NCBI GenBank assembly: GCA_964020105.1
Contig: OZ026535.1
Coordinates: 248,001-312,000 of the forward strand
DNA length: 64,000 nucleotides
From: G964020105 sp964020105
GTDB taxonomy: Bacteria > Pseudomonadota > Alphaproteobacteria > WRAU01 > Hepatincolaceae
Direction of reading: 5' to 3'
Part shown: positions 56,101-63,620 of the stretch, piece by piece
Layout: the number at the start of each line of letters is the position of its first letter
Numbering within the stretch: position 1 is the first letter of the stretch
The notes under the pieces: generated by a model
What the model saw: the letters and a program-made list of their open reading frames with translations, nothing else
What the model was told of the DNA's origin: nothing
Databases searched by the model: none
Position numbers and translations under genes: made by a program

Positions 56101-56775
56101 ATGATACTGGAAATTAAAGATATTCATAAATCTTATTACAATGGCTCTTTAGAACAAAAAGTTATTAAAGGAATTAATTTAAGTCTTGATAGTGGATTTT
56201 ATGTCCTTAAAGGAGCTAGTGGTAGTGGAAAATCTACATTGCTAAATCTTGTGGGAACACTAGATAAACCAAACTCAGGAGATATAGTTATTGTATCTAA
56301 TAATGTATTAAACATGTCAGATAAAGAGCTTACAAGTTTTAGATTTACTAACATAGGGTTTATTTTTCAACAATTTAATTTAATTCCTGTATTAAATGCT
56401 TTTGAGAATGTGGAATATCCATTACTAAAAACCAAAATGACAGCCAAAGAAAGGGCTTTAAAAGTAAATAAACTACTGGACATGCTAGGGATGTTAGAAT
56501 TTGTAAAAAAGAAGCCTTCTAATTTATCAGGAGGACAGCAACAAAGGGTAGCAATAGCAAGAAGTTTAGTGAACTCACCCAAGCTATTGTTAGCAGATGA
56601 GCCAACCGCAAGTTTAGATACAGAAAATACTATCAACATTATTAAGTTAATCAAAACTCTAGTAGATGAAGAAAAATTATTAGCAATTATTTCAACCCAT
56701 GATGAAATAGTATCACAACATACAAATAGTATCATATATATGAAAGATGGAGTGCTGGTGAATGCCGATCATTAA
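56101..56775 (+). CDS. ABC transporter ATPase (LolD/MacB type)
   Basis: It powers the FtsX-type permease encoded next. Walker A GASGSGKSTLLN (residues 38-49), the Q-loop in FIFQQFNLIPVLNAFENVEYPL, the signature LSGGQQQRVAIARSL, Walker B LLLADEPTASLD and the switch His in ISTHD are all intact. At 224 aa it has the LolD/MacB length without extra domains. It overlaps the permease gene by 14 bp. Confidence 0.9.
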   Translation: MILEIKDIHKSYYNGSLEQKVIKGINLSLDSGFYVLKGASGSGKSTLLNLVGTLDKPNSGDIVIVSNNVLNMSDKELTSFRFTNIGFIFQQFNLIPVLNAFENVEYPLLKTKMTAKERALKVNKLLDMLGMLEFVKKKPSNLSGGQQQRVAIARSLVNSPKLLLADEPTASLDTENTINIIKLIKTLVDEEKLLAIISTHDEIVSQHTNSIIYMKDGVLVNADH

Positions 56776-58000
56776 ATTATTAAAGATAGCTTTATTGAAT
56801 ATATTTAGAAACTCCAGAAGAAGCATCATCACTTTTTTAGCAATGGCTGTGGGGAGTGCCACTTTAATATGCTTAGGTGGATTTATGGAGTATAGTTTTC
56901 AGGGATTAAGGGAAACCACCATAAGAACTCAGCTTGGGCATTTTCAGGTGTATAGAAAGGGATATATTGAGAATTCATTAAGGGATCCTTATAAGTATTT
57001 AATTAAAGATTATAGTAGCATTACTAAGGATTTAGCAAAGATTTATGATGTGGATGCCATAACTCAAAGATTAAGTTTTGCGGGACTAATAGCAAAGGAT
57101 AATTTAACCTTTTCTGCTCTTTTTATAGGGGTAAATCCTAAACTAGAGGGCAATTTTACAGCTTTTGAATCAATTGTGGATGGTAGACAACTCAATGATA
57201 AGGATAAATATGGAGCAGTGTTAGGAAGTGAGCTGGCCAAGGCTTTGAATTTAAAGATTGGTAGTAGTTTAACTGTCCTAACCAACACTGTAGATGGGAT
57301 GATAAACGCAATTGATGTTGAGGTTGTAGGTGTATCTCAAAGTGGATCAAAGGATTATGATAAGGTTTTTGTAAAAATTCCAATAGATTTAATGCAGAGG
57401 GTGTTAAATACCAGTGGAGTAGAGAAGCTATTAATTTTACTAAATGATACAGATAATATAATTAAAGCAGAAAAACACTTAAAAGAAATATTATCAACTA
57501 AAGAAAATAAAGAAAAGTATGAATATGCCACATGGTTAGATTTAGCTGAATATTATCAAGGGGTTAAAAATATCTATACGGGGTTTTTTGATTTTGTACA
57601 GGTTACAATTTTTATAGTAGTGTTTTTTGGGATATATAATACTTTATCCATGTCAATTTTTGAGAGAACAAAAGAGATAGGTACACTAAGAGCCATAGGG
57701 TTTTTTAAATTTGATATTATCAAGATGTTTATTTTAGAAGCCTTAGTTTTAGGGGTTATTGGATCAATATTAGGAATTTTATTAAGTTGCCTCATTGCCT
57801 ATGGATTAAATCTAAGTGGGGGGATTTATATAGCTCCACCACCAGGGCAAACAACAGGTTATGTGGCAGAAATTTTATTAGTGCCTGCTATAATAATAAA
57901 AGCTGCAGTTATGGTGATTGTCATTAGTTTATTATCTGCTATTTATCCTAGTGTTAATGGGGTTAAAAAGAGTATAGTGGATGCTTTAGGGTATGTATAA
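56762..58000 (+). CDS. FtsX/LolC-like ABC permease
   Basis: A 412-aa membrane subunit with one N-terminal segment, a periplasmic domain of about 220 residues and three C-terminal segments, the MacB/LolC/LolE architecture. Visible are the start IALLNIFRNSRRSIITFLAMAVGSA, the core FGIYNTLSMSIFERTKEIGTLRAIGF and a last helix with VIVISLLSAIYPS. There is a single permease gene, so it should form a homodimer with the ATPase upstream. Such systems export lipids, lipoproteins or peptides. Intact, unlike its upstream biosynthetic neighbours. Confidence 0.88.
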   Translation: MPIIKLLKIALLNIFRNSRRSIITFLAMAVGSATLICLGGFMEYSFQGLRETTIRTQLGHFQVYRKGYIENSLRDPYKYLIKDYSSITKDLAKIYDVDAITQRLSFAGLIAKDNLTFSALFIGVNPKLEGNFTAFESIVDGRQLNDKDKYGAVLGSELAKALNLKIGSSLTVLTNTVDGMINAIDVEVVGVSQSGSKDYDKVFVKIPIDLMQRVLNTSGVEKLLILLNDTDNIIKAEKHLKEILSTKENKEKYEYATWLDLAEYYQGVKNIYTGFFDFVQVTIFIVVFFGIYNTLSMSIFERTKEIGTLRAIGFFKFDIIKMFILEALVLGVIGSILGILLSCLIAYGLNLSGGIYIAPPPGQTTGYVAEILLVPAIIIKAAVMVIVISLLSAIYPSVNGVKKSIVDALGYV

Positions 58001-58040
58001 AATGTGTGTAAGATAATTGAATAAAAGGGGTATATAAAAA

Positions 58041-58823
58041 ATGTATAATAAAATTAGCTTATATTTCTTATTAATTCTTGGTTTAATTCTACAGAATGTT
58101 TTTGCCAATGAGCTGGATAATACTAATAAATCAGAAGGTATAGAGGAAATACTTAAGAAAAACCCAAGTGAAATACTAAGACAAGTTGATGCTAGTAGAG
58201 CTCCAAATACTTCCTTTTTAATTGATATGGAGGTAATTGATGAAAATCTAGGAGATAAAAGTAAGTTTGTTTTTAATTTAAAAGTTGGGGTAGATGGCGA
58301 TAAAAGCTTTGCAATATATAAATCACCTGCCACACAAAAGGGTAACTCTATCCTAAGTATAGGAACTAATATTTGGATATATGTTAATGGTACTAAAAAT
58401 CCTATCAAAATATCTCCACAACAAAAGCTAATAGGTCAGGCTTCTGTGGCAGATGTTATGAGCCTATTATATTATCCAAATTATACAGTTGTTTCTTATA
58501 AAAAAGATAATCAAGATTATTTATTAACTCTTAAAGCAAAAGACTCTAAAGTCTCCTATGATAAACTTGATTTAAGACTCAGTGATAAACTTATGCCAAA
58601 AGAGGTAATATTTTACGCTTTATCAGGCAAACAAATCAAGATAATGAGGTTTAAAGATGAACAAGAACTATTAGGAAAAAATAGACCTTCTAAAATGATA
58701 ATAGAAGATCATATTAATAAGAACTTAGTTACAACTGTAATATTTAAGTCTATGGAAGAAAAAAACATTTCAAAATCCCATTTTAATAAGGATAATATTA
58801 ATAAGCTATCAGGTTTATATTAA
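58041..58823 (+). CDS. LolA-like outer-membrane lipoprotein-sorting protein
   Basis: A 260-aa exported protein (signal peptide MYNKISLYFLLILGLILQNVFA). The domain architecture matches the lipoprotein-sorting family that accompanies MacB-type transporters. Visible are the region DASRAPNTSFLIDMEV, the strand-rich part with YKSPATQKGNSILSIGTNIWIYVNGTKNPIKISPQQKLIGQASVADVM (about 95-145) and a C-terminal half with KLDLRLSDKLMPKEVIFY. It probably carries a hydrophobic cargo across the periplasm. Its last codons (LSGLY and the stop) are duplicated in the 22-bp repeat that follows. Confidence 0.75.
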   Translation: MYNKISLYFLLILGLILQNVFANELDNTNKSEGIEEILKKNPSEILRQVDASRAPNTSFLIDMEVIDENLGDKSKFVFNLKVGVDGDKSFAIYKSPATQKGNSILSIGTNIWIYVNGTKNPIKISPQQKLIGQASVADVMSLLYYPNYTVVSYKKDNQDYLLTLKAKDSKVSYDKLDLRLSDKLMPKEVIFYALSGKQIKIMRFKDEQELLGKNRPSKMIIEDHINKNLVTTVIFKSMEEKNISKSHFNKDNINKLSGLY

Positions 58824-58842
58824 TAAGCTATCAGGTTTATAT
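58799..58842 (+). repeat. 22-bp direct tandem duplication over a stop codon
   Basis: TAATAAGCTATCAGGTTTATAT occurs twice head to tail (58799-58820 and 58821-58842). The first copy encodes the C-terminus of the LolA-like protein; the TAA opening the second copy is its stop. A recent slippage event is likely. Confidence 0.9.
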
Positions 58843-58844
58843 TA

Positions 58845-60146
58845 ATGACTTTTCATTATAAAGTCATCATTATTTTATTGTTTTTAATAACAAAGCCTTT
58901 GGTAAGTTGTTGGTTACTGGCAGAGGAGTCTATAGTATCAAAAGAGCTGTTAAAAGATAGCTCCTACGTTATTTTAAGAAACAATTTTAGCTCCTTACAA
59001 AATAGCTTTTTAAAGGTAAAAGACTTTAGTAACCTTGAGAAAAACAAAACTGAGCTAGGACTTATAGCAAAAGATAATCTAAGCTTAAATGATAACTTTC
59101 AACTATATTCACAGCTTAGACTTTTTAACGAGGGAGTCTACGATAATACTAATCATTATTCAAATAATATCAAGTTATACATAGATGAGCTTTATGGAAG
59201 CATAAGTTTTTATGATACGACATTATCTTTAGGAAGAAAAAAGTTTAATTCGCAAATATCCTATTTTTTCCCTTTATTGGATATTTTTTCACGACAAAAA
59301 AGACGAGATATTGGTTATTTTGATAAAGATATAGAAAGCTCAGGACAAGATATACTAGATTTAGAACTTATAAAAGAAAATCATAGTCTTTATATTGCCT
59401 ATGCCTATGATTTCAAAGACTACGATAAGGATTTAACTAGCACTAAAGATAGCGATAATAAAAAAGATACTATTAAAAATGCTAAATTATTGCTTAAAGC
59501 CACAAAATTTGTTGAGTCCACAAATACAGATCTATTGTTACTATATTCTAATGATTATGATAAAGATCAAAATTTTAGTAATAATACCTATGGATTTTCC
59601 ATCAATCAGAGTATAGGAGACTCTCTAATTGTTTATTCAGAATATAAGACAGTACAAAATACTAGCCTTATGAGTGTTTATGAGTTTAATAGTAATTATA
59701 ATAAAAAATGGGCATCAGAGTACAATCTAGGGATAAACTATACTTTTAGTAATAGTATCAATTTATTACTAGAGTATTATTACAATGGTGCAGGTTATTC
59801 AAAAAGAGAATGGAATAGCCTAAAAAATGATATTGATAACTTATCAGAAGAAGCCTTTTTACTAAGTTATTATAATTATTTTTATAATGATAAAGAATAC
59901 CTAAGAAAAAACTATCTAGCTTGGAGATTAGGCGGTTTTAGTTTGTATAATTTTAATGTGGATATTTCTCAGAATATTAATTTAGATGACTTAAGTAGTC
60001 AAATGCGTTTAGGAATTGAAAAGAAAGTAAGTAATAACATCAATTTGAATGCACAAGGCTCAGTATTTTTTGGTAAATATGGCTCAGAAAATGATGTTAT
60101 TCCTTATGGAGCTAATGTTTTAGTATATATTAAATATTTTATATAA
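58845..60146 (+). CDS. Outer-membrane beta-barrel protein of the Lol-like cluster
   Basis: A 433-aa protein with a signal peptide (start MTFHYKVIIILLFLITKPLVSCWLLA, probably cut near AEESIV). The rest is many short alternating strands, such as FQLYSQLRLFNEGVY, SISFYDTTLSLGRKKF and INLLLEYYYNGAGYSKREW. It ends NVLVYIKYFI, close to a barrel C-terminus. An 'NxxYGSISFYD' block and a repeated LGxxY pattern suggest a monomeric porin of 16-18 strands. No family is recognised. It follows the LolA-like gene by 21 bp and may receive the exported material. Confidence 0.65.
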   Translation: MTFHYKVIIILLFLITKPLVSCWLLAEESIVSKELLKDSSYVILRNNFSSLQNSFLKVKDFSNLEKNKTELGLIAKDNLSLNDNFQLYSQLRLFNEGVYDNTNHYSNNIKLYIDELYGSISFYDTTLSLGRKKFNSQISYFFPLLDIFSRQKRRDIGYFDKDIESSGQDILDLELIKENHSLYIAYAYDFKDYDKDLTSTKDSDNKKDTIKNAKLLLKATKFVESTNTDLLLLYSNDYDKDQNFSNNTYGFSINQSIGDSLIVYSEYKTVQNTSLMSVYEFNSNYNKKWASEYNLGINYTFSNSINLLLEYYYNGAGYSKREWNSLKNDIDNLSEEAFLLSYYNYFYNDKEYLRKNYLAWRLGGFSLYNFNVDISQNINLDDLSSQMRLGIEKKVSNNINLNAQGSVFFGKYGSENDVIPYGANVLVYIKYFI

Positions 60147-60173
60147 GGTTTTACATACAGATGTATTTAAAGA

Positions 60174-60183
60174 GGGGGGGGGG
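60174..60183 (+). repeat. Poly-G tract (G10) just upstream of the MipA-like start codon
   Basis: Ten consecutive G, three bases before the ATG at 60187. It would act as an over-long Shine-Dalgarno and is exceptional in this AT-rich sequence. Such tracts are hot spots for slippage (phase variation). Confidence 0.85.
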
Positions 60184-60186
60184 ATT

Positions 60187-60827
60187 ATGAGATTCAAAGC
60201 AGTGTTTTTATTTTTACTAGTATGCTTTAATGGAGGTTAAAGGCTGAAAGCTATGAATTATTTAGAAAGCATATCAATCTTGGAATAATGTTAAATGTTC
60301 AAGATTATTATATGGGTGCAGAAGGGTTTAATTCCAATAGTGTTACCCTATGTTGATATTGAGAATAAATATATAGTAAGTCGTGGAGATAAGGGAATAT
60401 TACTATATAGGGCTTATGAAAACAGCAGATTTTTAAGCATGCTGGGATTTACATATTACGTACCACGGACGAAAAATATGGATTATATTTTACCTATAAT
60501 AGTAAAATAACAGGGGATTTCTATTTAGAAGCATCAAGTGGGCTATATTTTGGATCTAATGGATACATGAATAATTGGTTTGGAGTTAATGAAACAGAAG
60601 CCAGTAATAATACTTATTTTCAAGGAATATATGAAGCAAATGGTGGGATAAATCCATTGGGAGCATTTATGGAGGGGTATTTATATTATGATTTTAGTTA
60701 CAATTATGCCTTTATTATGGGATTAAAAGGCACAAGATATATAGGAGGAGTAACAACCTCGCCAATATTAAGGGATAGTAATAAGTGGGATTGGATAATT
60801 AATTCGGTTATTACTTATAAATTTTAG
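60187..60827 (+). pseudogene. MipA/OmpV-like outer-membrane protein, broken by several frameshifts
   Basis: The frames between 60187 and 60827 together spell a MipA/OmpV protein. A signal peptide start (MRFKAVFLFLLVCFNGG) ends at an early stop. KAESYELFRKHINLGIMLNV through YYMGAEGFNSNSV lies in a second frame. TPYVDIENKYIVSRGDKGIL to PRT is in a third. KYGLYFTYNSKITGDFYLEA onward is in another. The last part shows the family pattern WFGVNETEASNNTYFQG, then GGVTTSPILRD and a final VITYKF. At least three one-base changes separate the frames. It would have formed a small outer-membrane barrel. Confidence 0.65.
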
Positions 60828-60855
60828 TTTAATATGTAAATTAAGGAGAACTATA

Positions 60856-61323
60856 ATGATAAGAAGAACAGCGATGCGATTATTAAGTTTTTTTACTATC
60901 ACGCTGAGCTTAACATTAGTGCTTAGCGTATCTGGAAACCTATTGGCAACAGACTTGGAAGTGTTAGTAAAGGGCATAAAACAAAAGAACGTAAAATTAT
61001 ATATTAGCATATGTAATGAAAAGAATTTTGAGAGTGAAAACCCAGATAAAGATTGCTATATTAATCAACAGAGTATGATTTCTGAAAAAAAAGACTATAT
61101 TTTTAGATTTAAAGATATTCAAGAAGGGGAATGGACAATCTTTGGATATGTGGATGAGGATAATAATGGAAAAATAAACACAACAATTTTTGGGATTCCA
61201 ACAGAGGATGTTTTTTATAGTGCTGATGTTACTCCATTTTTCTTTAAAGGATCACCAAGTTTCAATAAAATTAAGAGTATTATTAAAGGAGATAAACAAA
61301 CAATAGAATTAAGCGTTCAATAG
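60856..61323 (+). CDS. Secreted DUF2141 protein, copy 1
   Basis: A 155-aa protein with a signal peptide (MIRRTAMRLLSFFTITLSLTLVLSVSGNLLA). The DUF2141 fold is a beta-sandwich: VKLYISICNEKNF near residue 50, the turn EGEWTIFGYVDEDNNGKINTTIFGIPTEDV at about 95-125 and a PFFFKGSPSFNKIK strand. This matches the 'hDeN.Ngk.d.n.fG.P.E' pattern of the family. Function unknown; members are extracellular. An AAGGAGA precedes the start. Its paralogue follows 43 bp downstream. Confidence 0.8.
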   Translation: MIRRTAMRLLSFFTITLSLTLVLSVSGNLLATDLEVLVKGIKQKNVKLYISICNEKNFESENPDKDCYINQQSMISEKKDYIFRFKDIQEGEWTIFGYVDEDNNGKINTTIFGIPTEDVFYSADVTPFFFKGSPSFNKIKSIIKGDKQTIELSVQ

Positions 61324-61366
61324 TGGTTTTTAAATAAAAGAGATAATTAACAATAGGAGAAGAAAT

Positions 61367-61795
61367 ATGCTAAGAAGTGTATATTTATTAGTGATGTTTA
61401 TATTAGGTTTAGGTTTTTTGAGTGCAACAGAGGTAACACTAGAGTTAAAAGATATAGAGGTTAAAGATGGAGTGATATATATCACCATATGTGATGAAAA
61501 AAACTTTGTTCCAAATGATCCAAAAAAGAATGTAACTAAGGATTGTTACTCAGGGGCATCAATGAGAGTTAATGGATCTAAGGTATATAGGGTTAGTTTC
61601 AATATTCCAGAGGGAGAATGGGCTATATATGGATATATAGATGAGGACTTCAGTGAAAAATTAGAAACTACAACAATAGGGATACCAAAAGAGGCAGTAT
61701 TATTCACTAAAAGATTAAGGGGTGAGCCAAAATTTAAAGATATTAAAACATTAATACAAGGTGATAAACAAACAGTAGAAGTAATAAGTCAATAA
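61367..61795 (+). CDS. Secreted DUF2141 protein, copy 2
   Basis: A 142-aa paralogue of the preceding gene, with a signal peptide (MLRSVYLLVMFILGLGFLSA). The same core is visible: DGVIYITICDEKNFVPNDPK, EGEWAIYGYIDEDFSEKLETTTIGIPKEAV and a final GDKQTVEVISQ, very close to GDKQTIELSVQ in copy 1. The duplication is old, since the middle sections differ a lot. Both end the Lol-like gene block and may be its secreted products. A strong hairpin follows. Confidence 0.8.
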   Translation: MLRSVYLLVMFILGLGFLSATEVTLELKDIEVKDGVIYITICDEKNFVPNDPKKNVTKDCYSGASMRVNGSKVYRVSFNIPEGEWAIYGYIDEDFSEKLETTTIGIPKEAVLFTKRLRGEPKFKDIKTLIQGDKQTVEVISQ

Positions 61796-61801
61796 AACTC
61801 C

Positions 61802-61842
61802 CCTCGTTCTAACTAATTTAAATTAAATTAGTTAGAACGAGG
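61802..61842 (+). terminator. Strong hairpin after the DUF2141 genes
   Basis: Perfect 19-bp stem (arm CCTCGTTCTAACTAATTTA) with a 3-base loop. It is followed by CTATCATTTT, only weakly T-rich. It closes the gene block that starts at 52.4 kb. Confidence 0.6.
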
Positions 61843-62196
61843 CTATCATTTTCAGACTATATGGTTTAATACAAAAAGGTATTCTCTGCGTATTTATATA
61901 CACAAGAGTTCACAAAATATATTAACTTTTAGGATTTTTATCCTAACTTTTAACGTTATAAAAAGTATCTAAAATTGAATCTAATAAACTACTTGGGAAA
62001 CCCCATAAGATTTAGCAATTTTTTTTCAATCTGCTAATATTTGCCTCTTTATAATATACAGTAACTATAATCAGAAGCAATATAATGTGAGAATAGTTAA
62101 TAATTTTTACTGAATTTATGTAGAAAAAACCGGTTAATAGCTGATATATTTTGGTTAAATTAGGAAAATAAGCACTAAAAATTAAAGAAAAATAAA

Positions 62197-62331
62197 ATGG
62201 AAAACCGAAGGTCGCCATTCAAATAAAGGAAGAAAAATATAATGGAAAACCGAAGGTCGCCATTCAAATAAAGGAAGAAAAATATAATGGAAAACCGAAG
62301 GTCGCCATTCAAATAAAGGAAGAAAAATATA
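62197..62331 (+). repeat. 45-bp tandem repeat (3 copies), each a micro-ORF with a ribosome-binding site
   Basis: Units start at 62197, 62242 and 62287, then ATGGAA begins a fourth at 62332. Each unit spells the nine-codon frame MENRRSPFK and TAA, and its tail AAGGAAG then nine bases provides a Shine-Dalgarno for the next unit's ATG. AATGG...CCATT and ACC-GAA-GGT within each unit also form an imperfect hairpin over the start codon. Confidence 0.9.
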
Positions 62332-62421
62332 ATGGAACAAGATTTTTATAAAAATATAAGCAATCAGCTATTTTCAAGTAAAGTGCCTATTTTTTTGTTA
62401 AAAATAAATGACTCATTTTGA
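62332..62421 (+). CDS. Short ORF after the micro-ORF repeat (29 aa), doubtful
   Basis: The ATG sits where a fourth micro-ORF would begin and has the same AAGGAAG at the same spacing. The frame continues for 29 codons (start MEQDFYKNISNQLFSSKVPI) to TGA at 62419-62421. No family is recognised. It is listed only because its translation start is well formed. Confidence 0.25.
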   Translation: MEQDFYKNISNQLFSSKVPIFLLKINDSF

Positions 62422-62537
62422 TAAAATTACTACATTAAAAAAATACCTCTATAGATCCTATAAAATAAGGATTATAGCGGTATAATTATGTTTAGTTGAA
62501 ATTAAGGAGAAATGACTCTTAATTTAAATAAGATTTG

Positions 62538-62705
62538 CTACTTATTTTTATTTTTCATAAAACAAGAGGGGATAGATAAGCTATTAATTTGTTTGCAACG
62601 ATTACATCTTATATTAATAATGATTAAAATTTTATCATCATTATTTTTCTTGATGATTTCCGCTTCAAAAAACTTGCGGTTGCAATGGTTGCATCTAATG
62701 TCCAT
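62538..62705 (-). CDS. com: Com-like zinc-ribbon protein (phage Mu Com family)
   Basis: A 55-aa minus-strand ORF, too short for an ordinary gene search. It begins MDIRCNHCNRKFFEAE and has a second pair in NIRCNRCKQINSLSI, giving CxxC (5, 8) and CxxC (34, 37), the layout of phage Mu Com. Com is an RNA-binding translational activator of the mom modification gene. AAGAAG stands about seven bases before the ATG. A plus-strand frame over the same bases (62512-62712) is its shadow. The two phage regulator relics beside it support a phage origin. Confidence 0.65.
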   Translation of the reverse strand: MDIRCNHCNRKFFEAEIIKKNNDDKILIIINIRCNRCKQINSLSIPSCFMKNKNK

Positions 62706-62710
62706 GACAT

Positions 62711-62739
62711 AACTTCTTATATTAAATTGATAAGAAGTT
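62711..62739 (-). promoter_or_regulatory. Perfect inverted repeat over the Com leader
   Basis: AACTTCTTAT and ATAAGAAGTT pair perfectly around nine bases, beginning six bases upstream of the Com start codon and containing its ribosome-binding site. A repressor operator or a translation-control hairpin are both possible. Confidence 0.45.
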
Positions 62740-62767
62740 ACGTACTTTATTAGTGTTAAATAGAAAA

Positions 62768-62804
62768 TGGAGCTATGCTACACTTTTTCAAGTGTGTAAC
62801 TCCA
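62768..62804 (-). terminator. Hairpin terminator for the CI-like gene (minus strand)
   Basis: TGGAG...CTCCA outer stem and ACACTT/AAGTGT inner stem, followed on the minus strand by TTTTCTATTT. It lies 16 bases after the repressor stop. Confidence 0.5.
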
Positions 62805-62819
62805 ATTGTTATTATAATG

Positions 62820-63249
62820 TTATTGTTTGCGGAAAGATACTACAATATCTTTGTATTTTGTGAAAATTTGAGGCAATGTAGTGTTTTTGTTGTGTTTAAT
62901 TTCACTAATAACTATTCTTTGCATACCCAGTAAATACATAGCATTAAAAGGAATTTTATGTTCACCTGCAAATTTTTTAGATTGTTCAAATATTTCTTGA
63001 AACAAATCTTCATCCACATAAGGCTCTGCCCTTCCAAGCACTAGTCAATCCATAGATACACCTGTGTCTTCACATATTTTTTGTAATATTGTAGTTGTAG
63101 GTTTAGATCTCCCTGCCCACCACCCAGCTATAATGGAAAGATTTATGTTAAACTTGATTAGCAAATTCTTTTTGGCTTCCGTAGTGAACTTTTATTACTT
63201 GTTTTAACCTATATTCTAAGCTTTCTTCTACTTCTTTAAATGGTTGCAT
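62820..63249 (-). pseudogene. Phage CI-type repressor relic (helix-turn-helix)
   Basis: The minus-strand reading starts MQPFKEVEESLEYRLKQVIK, passes VHYGSQKEFAN, shifts frame by one extra base and continues INLSIIAGWWAGRSKPTTTI then LQKICEDTGVSMD. At 63045-63047 a TGA stands where the family has Trp ('GvsldWLltG'), and the same frame goes on LVLGRAEPYVDEDLFQ to FRKQ. This is the HTH domain of phage CI/Mu-type repressors, with one frameshift and one nonsense change. The intact part alone (62820-63041) has no proper start. Confidence 0.6.
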
Positions 63250-63359
63250 TATTTATCCCATAAAAAAATATAAATTTTCTACATATTTATTTTAACAATG
63301 TAAAGTTTTTATATTAATATAATCTATATAAGCTAGCTAAGTATATCACAAAAAGATAA

Positions 63360-63620
63360 ATAGGACGAATAATTGAACTGCTAGAAATTAAATATAAGCT
63401 TGAAATGCTAGGCTATACCTTTGTTGATTTGGATAGGGAATATAGTTTAAGTAGAGGAACTTGTAGATTAGCTGTTTCATCTCCATCCACAAAAGGAGAG
63501 AAAGCAATAGCAGATACTTTCGGAATGCATCCTAAAGAAATATGACCGAATAGATATGGTGAGTATGGGAACAGACTTAGACACAGCATAAAGAAGAGTA
63601 TTTGTATACTCCAAAAATGA
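63360..63620 (+). pseudogene. Ner/Nlp-like phage DNA-binding protein relic
   Basis: The frame reads IIELLEIKYKLEMLGYTFVD, LDREYSLSRGTCRLAVSSPS, TKGEKAIADTFGMHPKEI, then TGA (63543-63545), then PNRYGEYG. Ner proteins read '..GerIIAdaLG..P.eIWPsRY', so the TGA replaces the conserved Trp. The start codon is also lost (ATA at 63360). Ner is an early regulator of Mu-like phages. Divergent from the CI-like relic, as in Mu. Confidence 0.6.

Larger units (their letters stand above)
61843..62537. other. Gene-poor stretch with the 45-bp repeat array
   Basis: No conventional gene. A small TTAGGAT/ATCCTAA hairpin lies near 61930. The 45-bp repeats (62197-62331) and the short frame at 62332-62421 are listed separately. 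Confidence 0.5.

Noticed and set aside
62512..62712. 66-codon plus-strand ORF with a good ribosome-binding site
   Set aside because: Its minus strand encodes the Com-like protein with two CxxC pairs; the plus-strand reading is low-complexity hydrophobic shadow.
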